Below, piece after piece: positions 32,436-44,545 of a stretch of DNA of 64,000 nt. The stretch covers positions 4,264,111 to 4,328,110 of the forward strand of contig CM055100.1 of NCBI GenBank assembly GCA_029204225.1, read 5' to 3'. Position 1 is the first letter of the stretch. The number at the start of each line of letters is the position of its first letter. The notes below the pieces were generated by a model. That model did not search any database. It was not told the origin of the DNA and saw nothing but the letters and a program-made list of their open reading frames with translations. This DNA comes from Diphasiastrum complanatum. Taxonomy: Eukaryota > Streptophyta > Lycopodiopsida > Lycopodiales > Lycopodiaceae. The translations under genes and the position numbers were made by a program.

Positions 32436-33948
32436 TACTGCAGAAACGATAGAGGAGCAAAGCAGTCAAGTTGTATATAATAACTAAATATTTGAGCCAT
32501 TGCTCTTACAATAGGAAGTATGAATAGATGACATTTGTGAGTGTGAAACGTTGTGCGACGGTTGGGGGCCCAACATGGCCTACATGGAATATAACTACCC
32601 ACTTAGACATTTAGACTATCCTTAATATTTAGCACTCCCACTTAGTCATAGTGTCTAAGACATATCATCATGAACTATTCTTAATTGTTTTCTACAGAAT
32701 TCAAATTTATCCTTAGTAAGCGATTTGGTAAATATATCAGCAACCATATCCTCTGTAGCACAATACTCCAATTGTACTTTGCCATCTGCTACTTGATGTC
32801 GAATAAAGTGGTACTGAATTTCAATGTGCTTTGTTCGAGCATGAAATCTAAGATTTTTGTCATTGAAATACAACTCTTGTTATCACATTTAAGAACTGTT
32901 CGTTGATCTTCTTGGGAGGCTAAGAGATCATTGAGTAATCTCCTTAACCAGACAATTTCTTTGGTTGCTTGACATGCTGCTACATACTCAGCTTCTGCAC
33001 TGGAAAGCGATATTGTTGGCTGCATCTTACTCATCCAAGAAATAACACCTGAACCAAGCATGAAACAATACCCTGATGTCGACCTTCTTTCATCAATATC
33101 ACCTGCCCAGTCAGCATCACAGAAACCGATTAATTGTAATACATTGTTAGAAAAAATTTCACTTAATGTAACACCAAAACTAGAAGTTCCACACAAATAT
33201 CTAAGTATTCTCTTAACATCTATCCAATGAAGATGACCAGGATTATTGACTGACAACACTAACTGCAAAAGCAATATCAGGTCGAGTAGATATTGCAGCA
33301 TACATTAAACTGTCAACAACACTTTGATATGGAATTGCTTCCATCTGTTCTTGTTGTTCTTTGTTTTGTGGACACATATCTTTGAATAACTTCAAGTTGT
33401 TATGCATAAGTGTGCTCACAGACTTACAATTAGTCATTGCAAACTTCTATAACAATTCTTCTATATACTTCTTCTGACTGAGGTGTATTGTCTTTATCTG
33501 CTTATTCCTTTTAACTTGAATACGTAGACAATAGTGTAAATCACCATAGTCTACCATCTCAAACTCAGAAGATAGTCTTGACTTGCAATAGTTCAGAAAG
33601 GTGCAATCACTAGTATAGCATCATCAACATATAATGCTATAATTACCAATGAACTTTGCTTATGTCAGATATAGATGTTCGAATCTGCATGTCCATCACT
33701 AAAGCCTTCTGACTTTAGATAAGCTTCTATACACTGATACCATATTGCAGAAACGATAGAGAAGCAAAGGAATCAAATTGTATATAATAATTGAATATCT
33801 GAGCCACTGCTCTTACAATTGATAAGAAGTATGAATAGTTGACGTTCGAAGAAACATGAGTGTGAAACGTTGTCGCAGGAGTGTGACGGTTGGGGGCCCA
33901 ACATGGCCTATGTGGAATATAACTACCTACTTTGACATCAAAATAGTG
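32436..33948 (-). mobile_element. Internally deleted copia element (related family, minus strand)
   Basis: 5' LTR 33,743 to about 33,948 (first ~30 bases missing), 3' LTR 32,634-32,436. Both LTRs share GGGCCCCCAACCGTCGCAC-like and CTATCGTTTCTGCA blocks. Directly after the LTR only TGGTATCAG of the PBS remains, fused to RT sequence encoding YLKSEGF. The interior (33,741-32,640) carries LYVDDAIL, RSDIAFAVS-like, GFCDADWAGDIDERRST, SSAEAEYVAACQATKE, RTKHIEIQYHFI and the tail ADIFTKSLTKDKFEF. Several stops and shifts. The RNase H tail is nearly the same as in the 30,275 element. Confidence 0.88.
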
Positions 33949-34249
33949 GTTCTAAACCCTCGCAAACATTGAAATTTTCACTTTCTGCGAGAGTTAAACT
34001 TCACAGAGATTTTCAAAGTCAGATCTATATCAGATGCAGCTCCTTGACTAAAAGTCAATGAAAAAACCTTCTCACAGCCAACCCTCACATGAGTAACCCT
34101 CACAAACTAGATCAGTAGTTACATTTGCACCAGATCTAGCTACTGTCAAAATCTCAGATCAATCAGAGCAAGGATCAAGAAGATATCAAGGAAAAACCAC
34201 CGTAAGAGGCCTAAAATCACACGATCAGCCTATCAAATTGACCGTATCC
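33949..34249. other. Non-coding leader-like sequence
   Basis: No coding sequence; precedes the gypsy remnant. Confidence 0.4.
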
Positions 34250-36279
34250 AAATGTGAGGGAAGAAGGAAGGCAATATTAGAAGATACGCTATTGGGTGCA
34301 GAAAGCGCAAGAGAAAGAAAAAGCTCAAGCAAGAGGCATACCTGCAGAACCTCCTGTTGCTGAAGAACCAGTACCACAAGTGGGCTCGCCATTACAAACT
34401 GATCAGAACGATTGGTTGCACCATCACAAACCACCTTTCCACATGGTGAAACCCGAGGATCCGCACACTGAAGTGCTCGCAAGCTTGCTAGCAAGCCGTA
34501 TTAGTTTATCCTTTGGAGAATTATTGTAGATTGTGCCACACTGAGCCAAGAGCCTCCTGGATGAATGGACCAAAGCTGAAGCGGAACCAATAACACCAGA
34601 GCCCATATACTGTGCGGGCTATGAAGAAACAAGTAACGTCCTCCACATCGGACAGTGTGGGAAAGTGAAGAACACAACATCACCCTGTCGATCAAGCACA
34701 AGAGGTTTGAGGACAAGGAGGAAGTAGTAGATGGAGGATTAGGTGTAAATTTGATCTCCACTACTTTGTACTAGAAATGGAGCTTGCAAGGATTGAAGCC
34801 AGCAAGATTTTCCATTAAACTAGCAGATTAGTCATGTATAAATCCAAAAGGTGTAGTTGACGACATCCCTATAAAAATATCAAGAATGCAGTTTGTGATC
34901 ACTTTCGTGGTGATGGACATACCAGAGTCCCCATCTGCCTACCACGTTTTACTAAAAAAACCATGGTTGTAGACTGTGCAAGTGGTCACAACTGGGAAAC
35001 CGGAAAACTCACCTTCGAAAACATGGAACAAGCTGTAAAGGTTGATCCAACCACATGGGCGGTGAAACCTATTGCACCAAAAGGTGATGACGGATCGTCC
35101 ACCACTGATCATATGATCAATCGCCCTTGGCAAGCTAGGGGAGGTCACTACGATTCCAAAACAGATATCATGACGCATTAACAACTGTTGACTGTATGGC
35201 TAGGCATGCTTGTTAACATGATTCAGATCCAGAAACCAACACATGTTCATCCAGGTGCTATACATTGGACACATCAACCACTTTCGGAGTGAACATGATC
35301 AATGTTGCATGGCTATCAACGGAAGCTATTGAGAACCCTGTGGACGATAATCTAGTCCCTTGGCAACATGCTTTTACATATAACCAGGAGATTGAGCTGA
35401 CAGATGAGCAGGTCCTGCAACATATGGACCTAGATTGCTATGGAATGAAGAAAGTACTATCTCAGCCACCACTAAAATCCGCAATAGCGAAAGTTTCCAA
35501 GATAGATCCACCCAAGGCACATGCCAACAAGAAGAATCAGTTGAGACAACGTTACAACCAAGTAATCCGATGGAGCGATCTACCGGAGGAGGCCATAGCC
35601 ACGGTGGATGTGGATATTTGCAACCATTAAGTGAATGTCGCACCAGTACCGAAGAAAGAAAACAATTTCGTTATTGGTGGAATACAAGGGTTGTTTTGCT
35701 TGGAATTATAGTGATATGAAGGGTATTCCTCCAACCGTAGTCCAGCATACTATATCCTTGCTGGATGCAGCAGTCTCCAAGGTGAGTCGTTACTATCGCT
35801 GCAACCCGAATTATACAGAGCTTATCAAGCAAGAGTTGTAGAAGTCTTCATAAAGAGAGTAGATCAATTGGTTATATTAAGAGACTTGGTGAGAGAGATA
35901 AGAAGAGCAGTATGTAAAGAGTTCAAAGTAGGATGTACTTTGAATGATGTCATTGTGAATGATAGTGAGGCAAAATCATTATCATATGAGTCATTACTTA
36001 AACCATTGAGTAGAAATTCTTGTTTGAAAAAAGAGAGTACTTCAATCATCCTTATGTTGAAGGTACTAGTCATTTTTTTCATGGCTTCTAATGTCTTTGA
36101 GGTTTCTACTTCTTATGATGCAATCATTAAGAGGGAGTCTTATGAATGAAAGAGCAATGGAAGATTTTATTTATGAAATCGAGCATACCGAATGGGTGTT
36201 GCCAATAGTCATAGTACCCAAGAAGAACGACAAGATGCGGATTTGTGTGAATCTTAAAGTGTTAAATGCGGATACGGTT
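34250..36279 (+). pseudogene. Ty3/gypsy pol remnant (protease end, linker, RT start)
   Basis: Decayed blocks in gypsy order. At about 34,905-34,975 DIPESPSAYHVLLKKPWL matches the end of a gypsy protease (Y-x-L-L-x-x-PWL). At 35,265-35,628 there is a linker with MLWN/NVAWLSTEAIENPVDD-type sequence. At about 35,660-35,840 EYKGCFAWNYSDMKGIPPTV followed by SRYYRCNPNYTELIKQEL is the RT entry motif. At about 36,145-36,279 DFIYEIEHTEWVLPIVIVPK then MRICVNLKVLNADTV is RT. A ~300-bp stretch (35,842-36,140) of unknown origin splits the RT. The palindrome cluster truncates the frame at 36,280. The element at 59-63 kb has the same block order. Confidence 0.8.
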
Positions 36280-36632
36280 GCGTGGATTATCCACGCGTGG
36301 ATGTTCCATGCAAGTGTCATTTCCGGCAGCAGATTTTTTGGATGTCTTGAAATTCAAACTGCGTGGATTATCCACGCCAGCCGGGAAAACCTCCGACATT
36401 CGAAGCTAGAAATGGGAATTTTAATTTTGCGTGGATAATCCACGTGTGGATAATCCATGCCATAGTAAGATTAAAAAAAAAAAGACTCGGCTTTCACGTG
36501 GATATTGCATGGCAAATTATCCACGCAAATTTTTTTTATCCATGCGAAATCTAGAGAGCTGGGGCCATGGATATCCACGCGATTAAGTATCTAGATTTTG
36601 CGAGGATTATCCACGCGTGGATAATCCACACA
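36280..36632. repeat. Cluster of 17-bp palindromes GCGTGGAT-n-ATCCACGC
   Basis: Perfect copies at 36,280-36,296 and 36,361-36,377. Near-perfect ones at 36,429-36,445, 36,446-36,460, 36,600-36,616 and 36,616-36,630, with half-sites at 36,495 and 36,521 and a CCATGGATATCCACGCG variant near 36,565. Direction alternates because each unit is its own reverse complement. It begins exactly where the gypsy RT frame is lost. Probably the subterminal repeat region of a DNA transposon. Confidence 0.8.
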
Positions 36633-37401
36633 AATTTTTTTGACAAAAAAAAAAACATTTGGCGCGAACCAAAATGTGGTTTGCTCCTAAATTACAGGTC
36701 GACTTCCTTTTTTCTGTTGTGAGAGAGAGAGAAAAAGAGAGTATAGATGGGAGTGAGGATGAGATTGGGATGAATGTGAGTGAGAAGATTAATAGTGTTT
36801 AGGGTTTTAAGTTCATTGATGGATGTTAATAGTATGTGTTTTGTGATCATAAGTTTTAAGATCTTTTTTGTTTGTGATGTAGGCTTGGATATGAAAAATG
36901 AAAAAAAGAGCTTTTATTGCAAAGGATTGAAAGATCAAGTGCATGCAAAAGGAAATGCAAAGATTGCAAAACAATGGAGATACAATAGTAAAGGTAAATT
37001 CATGTTTATTTTGATTTATTTGATATTTAGTTGATAACTTAATGCATTATATTGTGGTTTCCATTACTTTCCATTGTGCTTTTCATTACTTTCTATTATG
37101 CATTCTAGCATGCAAATCATGTGCTAAAATAGATACATTGCATTGAATTCATCAATAGATACATTTGCATTCCATAGATTTGCATTAAATAGACTATGCA
37201 TTGCATTGAATACATCAATAGATATATTTGCATTCAATAGACTATACATTTGCATTCATGAATTAAAAATATATGCATTCAAAATTTTTGCAAGAATGAT
37301 GTGGTGCCAAAACATTATATTGATTGATTTAATAAAAGTACATTGATGAGAAAATAAATTCTCCCTTCATACATTACCTTCTACAAGGCCTTACATTTCA
37401 T
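36633..37401. other. Transposon interior, coding content uncertain
   Basis: A plus-strand segment at about 36,885-36,993, MKNEKKSFYCKGLKDQVHAK then GNAKIAKQWRYNSKG ending at a GTAAATT donor, could be an exon, but no domain is recognised. 37,130-37,280 holds imperfect repeats of CATTGCATTGAAT.CATCAA and ATTTGCATTC.ATAGA. Confidence 0.35.
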
Positions 37402-38564
37402 TTAAAAACGCTGCTCATCATCAATTCCTCCCTCCTCGCTTCCTTCATCTTGTAGGTGTACATTGTTGGTGTCCACATCTTCAAACTCCCCTTCGCTCTC
37501 ATTCACGTTCTCTTCCACATTTTGCTCCTCAATATTTTCCACATTTTCTTCCACATAAAAAATGCTTGAAGTTGTAGAGCCTCTCTACAAAATAGAATCA
37601 AAGATTCAATTAAATTGAGATTAAACTTACTTGTAAACCACAAAGCAAACAATCACAAAACCATAAAGGTTAAGAGTTTACGATTGGAAACAATCCATGG
37701 GATTCCATAAAAGCCTTAAGGTCGGCATATCCATGATCGTAACCTTGTTTGTACTTCGCGGCGGTCATGTGTCTTCCAAAATCACTAAGCTACATTCAAC
37801 AAAAAAACATAGTTTAGCAATACAATATAAATTAGCAATAAAAAACATTAACAATCTCACTACAAAAATAGAATCATAATAAAAAATATTGCACTTACAA
37901 ATTGGGCCTCTAGATTGTCCCTTCCTCCCGATCCCAAGTGACTTTGGCCATGTTTTAAGAGCTTCTCGGCGGCGGCCCTACGTTGTTGTTCATACTTTTG
38001 GGGATTGTTTTGCAACAATTCCTCTTTCACCTTCCTCCAATCCCTTTTGGAGCACCATCCAGGCTTTGTGGGATTCTTGGGATTCCTCACGGCTCTTCTC
38101 ATCAATTGCCTTTTGTTTAGAATCCAAAGGCACATTGAAGTCAAGGCCCAAGTCCTACTAAAAGCATTGGATTGAGGGAATTCAGAATATAAAGTCTCTA
38201 TTATTTTATTTTTGTCTTGAAGCGATTGGGAGGACCAATTGATCATGTAATCTTTACCAAAATATAAAGCAACTAAATCACGCAAACAAGCATGAACTAC
38301 ATTGCCACACATATTTTTTATAACTCCACCATGTAGATTAAGATCATAATACGCACTACACGATTCCTGGGAAGGGGCATCTTTGGAAGCTCTTCTCTCA
38401 GATGGGTCACCCGAAGAAGATAACACAAGATTTTTAATTCTATCTCTTTGTTGAGGAGATAAATTCTCAAACCACTCTTGATTATATTCCTCTGGCTCCT
38501 CACGAGCTCTTCTCCTAGATGGTCTCCCACTTGACCTTCCACTTGACCTACCATTTGAAGACAT
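37402..38564 (-). CDS. Ptta/En-Spm-like transposon protein, three exons, intact
   Basis: Exons 38,564-37,899 (222 codons), 37,789-37,682 (36 codons) and 37,584-37,402 (61 codons with stop). Introns begin GTAAGTGC and GTAAAC and end in GTAG. All junctions are phase 0, giving 318 residues without a stop. The N-terminus is Ser/Arg rich (GRSSGRSSGRPSRRRAREE, a possible nuclear signal). The middle reads NLHGGVIKNMCGNVV, INWSSQSLQDKNKIIETLYS, PGWCSKRDWRKVKEELLQ and HGQSHLGSGGRDNLEAQF. The C-terminus is acidic, with NVENIEEQNVEENV. The W...F...W...dW...HxxGs arrangement resembles the plant Ptta/En-Spm transposase family (Transposase_24), from memory of the pattern. Adjacent palindromes support a DNA transposon. 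Alternative: a domesticated or unrelated plant protein. Confidence 0.65.
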
Positions 38565-38630
38565 TGTAATAAAGAAAAACTTTAAAAGTTAGAAAGTAGT
38601 GGAGAATGGGAGTGAAAGAGTAGTGAAGAG

Positions 38631-39491
38631 TGTTAGATTAGAAGAGTAAACACTTCCAACTTGATGTACCTTGTAGATCTCAAGTTAATTGATCTTGATA
38701 GGATCTCACATGTGTGGAGTCTGTTCCCACATGTGAAAGAATGTACATAAGTCACTTTTATAAAGTTAGATTGATTTTAGCTTGATCTACACTAGTGTGA
38801 AATCGACCTTTGAGTAGAATCTTGAAAATGGTCAAATTGGTCAAATTTATGTAAATAGATTGGACTTCCATGTGAATGAGTTATTACTCACACATGTCAA
38901 GATACCATTCACATGTATGGATAAGCTTCTAGAAGATAAGATAGGAAGATTCCATTAGATCCTATTTTATAGGGAATATTCCTATAAATGTGAAAGACTA
39001 GCTATTTGTTTTCTAGCCAAAGAGAATAGTCAGCTTTGGGAAATGAGCACATATGGCTCCCATTGGTGGATCTGGATGAGTAGGCACTCTTCACATGTGT
39101 GAAGGCTTGCTGGACAGTACACAGCTCGTGGATATACTTGATCTATAAAGGGTTCAACCAAATCAATGAGAAGTTGATGTGACATTGGCAAATTCTAGTC
39201 TTGGTTGTAATTTCCACATTTGTCTTGAGTTTTTATGATTGAAATGCATTTGTAAGCTTGTGTATTTTACTCTCTATAAACAGGCCATACTGGTACTTTC
39301 CTCCACACATGTGAGGCTGGCCATCCATGTTTTTAATCATTTGATCCATTGCTCTTGCTTAAATCATAGTGTAAAGCATCTAGATCAAGATTTAACACCT
39401 AGAACTTGATAGATCTTTGGATTAAGCAATCAATAACTCTTAATGATTGATAAGTACAATCATATTTGGCCTTTTTCTCTGAAAATTGGCA
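38631..39491 (+). repeat. copia LTR A (861 bp) with following primer site
   Basis: TGTTAGATTAG to AAAATTGGCA, then TGGTATTAGAGCC (39,492-39,504), a PBS with one change. It is homologous over its length to the oppositely oriented LTR at 40,885-41,746: CACATGTGTGGAG, GATCCTATTTT.TAGGGAATA, CACTCTTCACA.GTGTGAAG, AAGTACAATCAT. It truncates the DNA transposon on its left. Confidence 0.8.
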
Positions 39492-39980
39492 TGGTATTAG
39501 AGCCAAGTCTAAGAGCGATCTGAATGATTAATAGTACTTGTGATTTCATTGACAATGTGTTGTTTTTGAGTTCTAATTGAGAGGGCGAGTTCAAGGAGAG
39601 AGGTATCATCATTACTTTTGGTCAAGATCGATTTGTGGGCTACTGAAGTACTATCCACACGTGTGAAACTGTACAACAATCTTCAAATTAACTTCCATTA
39701 GTGTTTTTGATCCAAAAAAGTGCATATTAGTCCAAAATTCAAGTTTTTTAGTGCATTGTCTAGATCTAGGTTCTAATAATCAAATAGTGATTTGAGTCAT
39801 TGAATCAATTCATTTTGAAGCATTAGATCATATCTTTAAGTCAGATTTGTTCGGATCTTAAGTGTGTGTGAAATATAAAATAAAATTGAACTAGAATCAA
39901 TTTTTTTGGAGGAGTGATTTGCTAGGATATTTGTAGTTGATCTACTATACCATCATCCAAGTTGAACTAGGATTGATTGG
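39492..39980 (+). mobile_element. Leader of a truncated copia element
   Basis: Non-coding sequence after the PBS. No gag. It is interrupted at 39,981 by a foreign LTR. Confidence 0.6.
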
Positions 39981-40687
39981 TGTGAAGTTTTTAGCACGTG
40001 TGAACTTCAAGAGGTGTCGTGATTTCACAAGATTGATCAGAGAACAATATACTTGAAAAATCTATGGCAAGAGCACAATGGTATACATCTGATTGAAAAA
40101 ACTAACTTCTCACTATGAGAATTGAATGTTAGAAATAATTCTAAGTGCTCAGTATCGGAAAAATAGGCTGCTCTTGGGTAGAGAGAGAAAATCAATGAAA
40201 GAGAACTCGGGTAGAGAGAGAATGAGTCCAAATTACCAAAATCTCATTATTCACCATATGGAAAAACATGCCAAGATTTTTCTACATGAGAGAGACTCGA
40301 ATTTCTATAGTGGAGTTGCATGGAAAGTCCACTTAACTGAGCTAACTCACCTACTAGAGATCCACATGTGTAATTGCATGCATGGATATTGCATGTACTA
40401 CATGTCAACTCATAAAACTGCCTAGATATGTGTAGATCACAGAAACCGCCTTGCATGTTGCATGCACTGATTGCATGTGGCTTGCATGCATACTGAATGA
40501 CATTGCATGCTATCTAAACTTTTGCATGTCATCAAAATTGAATCCACCTAACTCAAATTCAACCTATTCTAGAAGGTTATGTGCTCAATTCACATACCTT
40601 TTATGTACAACATGAAATACAATGGAAATAACCATGGACATGGCCCCAAACTCGAGATAGGAAGATAATATTTTAATAATCTTCACA
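39981..40687 (-). repeat. copia 3' LTR (707 bp)
   Basis: Minus-strand TGTGAAGATTATT to AAACTTCACA, with TGTGAAG/CTTCACA terminal inverted repeats, preceded by the polypurine tract TTTTAAGGAGGAG. Rich in GCATGCA motifs (ATGCATGCAAG and similar at 40,370-40,510). Confidence 0.8.
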
Positions 40688-40712
40688 CTCCTCCTTAAAA
40701 TTTATGTTCCTA

Positions 40713-40884
40713 TCAACATAGACTTCGAATTAGGCCAAGGTTAGACCTCATCTTGATAAAGACATTCCTGAGTAGTGGCTTGGTGAGAAGATCTACAACA
40801 CAAATTGAAGATTCAACATGCTCCATGAGATCTCTCTCCCAATGACTGTTTCTCTTATGAAATGATGAGCTACCTTGATGTGTT
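40713..40884 (-). pseudogene. copia RNase H tail
   Basis: HIK-type block followed by HVESSICVVDLLTKPLLRNV then FIKMRSNLGLI, the C-terminal tail of a copia polyprotein. Its upstream part is cut at 40,884 by the insertion of the next LTR, right inside the TKHIK motif. Confidence 0.85.
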
Positions 40885-41746
40885 TGCTGATAAAATTTAC
40901 ATTTTTTAGGACAATAATGATTGTACTTTACAATCATAGAGAATTATTGGTTGCTTAATCAATGTATCTATCAAGTTTGACACATTAGATCTTGATCTAG
41001 ATTCACTACACTTGGATCTAAGCAAGAGATGGATCAACACATCATTAATTAGTGAAGGAGGATTTACACATGTGGAGTACTGTCCATAGTACGGCCTACA
41101 CTTGAAACAACAAGTACAATAATCCTAGATAACAATCATTCATAGAAATCACAAGACAAATGACTAGAAACCTCACAAAAGTGTAGAATGCAAAAGTCTC
41201 ATCAATCTTCTTAGCAAAATGATGATCCTTTTATGGATCAAGTAGATCCACGAGTATGGTACAGCCCAGCAGGTCTTCACACGTGTGAAGAGTGCCACAT
41301 CACTCAGATCTATCCATTTCATCCATCCTTGATCCTTATCCAAAGTTGACCTTCTAGAATATGGCTAAGTCCAAAAAGCTAGTCTCCTAGAATATAGGAA
41401 TATTCCCTACAAAATAGGATCTAAGAAAAATGGTCAACTCTTATCTTCTAGTACTCTATACACACGTGTGAACATCCACTTGCCATGTGGGAGCATTTAC
41501 TCATGCACATGCAAGGAAAAGCTAATTTCTAGGTGACTAGTCAACTTGACTAAAAATTAGTCATATCATGTTCACACTAACTAGATTGATACAAAATCAA
41601 TTTAAATATATATAGGTATGAAAAGTACATCATTGCACACGTGGAAACAGGCTCCACACATGTGAAATCAGATCATCAACATTATTCTAATGTTTGATCA
41701 ATATTTACAATAACCAATGTCAAGTGAGAAGTGACAATTTTCAACA
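40885..41746 (-). repeat. copia 3' LTR B (862 bp)
   Basis: Minus-strand TGTTGAAAATTGTC to TTTTATCAGCA, preceded by the purine tract AGTGAGGAGGAG. Related to LTR A at 38,631 but in the opposite orientation. Confidence 0.85.
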
Positions 41747-41756
41747 CTCCTCCTCA

Positions 41757-42418
41757 CTTCTAACTTGGCAAATCTAATGTACATCTATCTACAATTCCAA
41801 GAGCATATCTTAACTTAAAAAATGGATCTTTGGACAATGGCTTGGTTAAGATATCAGCTATGCATTTGGATAATGGTACATGACGTAGTTGCACGTCCTT
41901 GGATTGTACCTTCTCCCTCACAAAGTGGTGAGCTATCTCAATATGCTTTGTTTTAGCATGGAAGATAGGATTTGAAGCAATTTGTTGAGAAGCTTGATTG
42001 TCACAAAATATGTAAGGGATCTTCTCGGCCTGTAGCACATGTAGTTCCATCAAGAGTCTTCTTAGCCATAGGAGCTCTTTGGTTGTTGAAGTCAATGCCT
42101 TGTACTCGGCTTCACAAGAAGATAGTGAGATTGTATCTTGCTTTTTGGAAAGCCAAGATATTACTCCTCCACAAAAAAATGTTGCAAATGCACTAATGGA
42201 CTTCCTATCCATCTTGTCACCTACAAAATATGAATCTGAGTAGGCTCTGAAGTGCAAGTTAGATCCTTCATAAAGTATGCCAAAAAATCTAGTACTAGAA
42301 ACATATCTAAGTACTCTCTTGGCACTTTTCCAATGATGAACTAAAGGAGCTTGCATCCTTTGACTCAACTTGCTTACACAAAAACTTGAGTCAGGTTTAG
42401 TGATGGTCAAATAGATTG
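41757..42418 (-). pseudogene. copia RNase H region
   Basis: Open frame from about 42,418 to the stop at 41,760. Begins TIYLTITKPDSSFCVSKLSQ (end of RT), then [69 protein letters not shown] and CIADILTKPLSKDPFF. The RNase H Asp/Glu positions look kept. It is truncated on the right by a copia of opposite orientation at about 42,420. Confidence 0.9.
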
Positions 42419-42424
42419 TTACAG

Positions 42425-44545
42425 GTGCAGAAGGAAAACCCGAAGTGGACGACGCGACAATGGCCAGATGGAAGCTGAAGGATGAGAAAGCTTTCACGCT
42501 GATCATCCTCAACATCACGAATACCCAGCTCAACCATGTATCTGAGGCTCAGACATCGAAAGAAGTCTGGAACATCTTGAGCACACTATACGAAGTGCGA
42601 GATATAGCTTCTAAGCTACATCTCAGGAAGAAGTTCTACTCCCTCAAGATGACGAATGGTGATTCTCTGCATAATCACATTAATCAGTTCAAGAACCTGC
42701 TAAGACAAATGGCCACTATCGGATCTGTCATAGACAATCAAGACATAGTGATGCAACTGCTTACAAGCTTGTCAAGTTCTTATGACAGCTGGGTGATGGT
42801 CATCACGACTCATCTAGAATTGACTCTCTCGAGAGTCATTAAAGGGTAGTCGAATCAAGTGGCAAATGCAGTTGTAGAAGCTCCACAGCCTATTCAAGAA
42901 GCGGATCATGATGCCTTCATGACCAACCATCAAGAAGCATCTGGCGACAGTTCTTGGTTCCTGGATTCCGGAGCCACTCAACACATGACTAGCCTCATTG
43001 GCTATTTTGAGTCCTATACACCTTATAGTACTCAAAAATTCGTTCACCTTGGCGACAATAGCACACAAGCTATTAAAGGTGAAGGCACTGTAAGATTATG
43101 CTTTGCAAATGATCAGTCTAAGCTACTCTCTAAAGTCTTGTATGTACTAAAGTTATCTACAAATCTGCTCTCTATAAGCAGAATCACAGATCTAAGACAT
43201 AGAGTAGAGTTCGAATGTGATCAGTGTAAAGTAATAGGACAAGCAAGATCCTAGCACTCAAAAAGAGGCATGGATACTTGTATAAGTTGAGTCATTGTTT
43301 TTCTGCCTCTACTTAGGCTCTCAATACTTCAATTCATTCAAATAAAGGTCTACTTGAGCATTATAGACTTGGTCATTTAAATCATGCTGTTGTACAACAA
43401 ATGTCTAGACAATCTATTATTCTTGATCTCGACTATCCTCATGAAAAGGTCGAGTTACCTGTCTGTCAAGACTGTCTAGTTGGTAAACAGACCAGGAAAC
43501 CATTTAAGTCAAGCCATCAGCATGTTGCTAGAGGATTGCTAGATGTTGTACATTCAGATATTTATGGCCCGATGGAAAATCCTTCGCTGAAGGATGCCAA
43601 GTATTTTATAACCTTTATTGACGAATTCCCCAGAAGCACTATGGTGTACTTCATAAAGAAGAAATCAGAAGCCTTCAACTGCTTCATTATCTTCAAGGAG
43701 CATGCAGAAAAGGAGACTGGAAGGACGATCAAGGCCCTAAGGTTAGACGATGGTGGAGAATATATCTCTGTCGAGTTTAACAAGTACTGCCAAAGCTAAG
43801 ACATTGAGCAGCAATTCATCACTCCTTACAGTCCTCAATCTAATGGCTTAGCTGAGAGAAAGAACCGTACTCTAATCGAATCCCCTAAATATATGCTATC
43901 GCATGCATCGTTGCCCAAGAGATTCTGGACTGAAGCTGTCTCCACTACAGCTTACGTCTAGAACAGATGTTCAACCAAGGCCCTCTCAGACAAGACACCC
44001 CATGAGGTGTGGACAGGCTCTAAGCCTCCTTTGAAGTACCTAAGAGTGTTTGAGTGCATTGCCTACATGCAGATCCCAAAGGACACAAGAAAGAGATTGG
44101 ACTTCCAAGGTCTCAAGACCATCCTAATCGAATATACTTTATCTAATAACACTTACAAGCTGTACGATCCTGATATCCAACAAATCTTGTATAGTTGGGA
44201 CACAATCTTTATCGAGGATCAGTTCGTCGACCTCAAAGGCAAGGATATTGCTCAAGAAGAACCTTCATCACCTGCCATTGACAACAATCCGAGCTTTTGG
44301 CTCAGGCATATGTATTGTCGACCCACTTCGAGACAACGAATCAGACGAAAATGTTGCTGCTACCCAGCAACAAGTCCCAGGAGCAGTTCGTTAGTCGAAT
44401 CCTCCCAGAAGATCAAGCCACGTGTGCACATAGCCCACAAGGTATCATTAGAGGAGTTCCAAGCACCAAAAGGGCTGTTTGTCAAGATGCTTTTATTGAC
44501 TATTCAACTATTCAATGTACATGTGGCCCAATAAAGTTTTTACAC
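42425..44545 (+). pseudogene. copia gag-PR-integrase remnant
   Basis: gag (42,445-42,846): KLKDEKAFTLIILNITNTQL, SKEVWNILSTLYE, LRKKFYSLKM, LLRQMATIGSVIDNQD. No zinc knuckle is seen before the protease (WFLDSGATQHMT at about 42,955). Pre-integrase: LLEHYRLGHLNH and CQDCLVGKQTRKPF. Integrase: DVVHSDIYGPM, ALRLDDGGEYIS, SNGLAERKNRT (D, D, E). Then YLRVFECIAYMQIPK and a decaying linker to 44,545. Stops at about 43,797 and 43,962. RT and RNase H are missing. A sister copy lies at 46,985-48,330. Confidence 0.9.

Noticed and set aside
36280-36632. TTATCCAC motifs resemble bacterial DnaA boxes, hinting at a replication origin or organellar/bacterial insert
   Set aside because: Each lies inside a 17-bp palindrome within a plant transposon context. 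No bacterial genes, no dnaA-like gene and no AT-rich unwinding element next to it.
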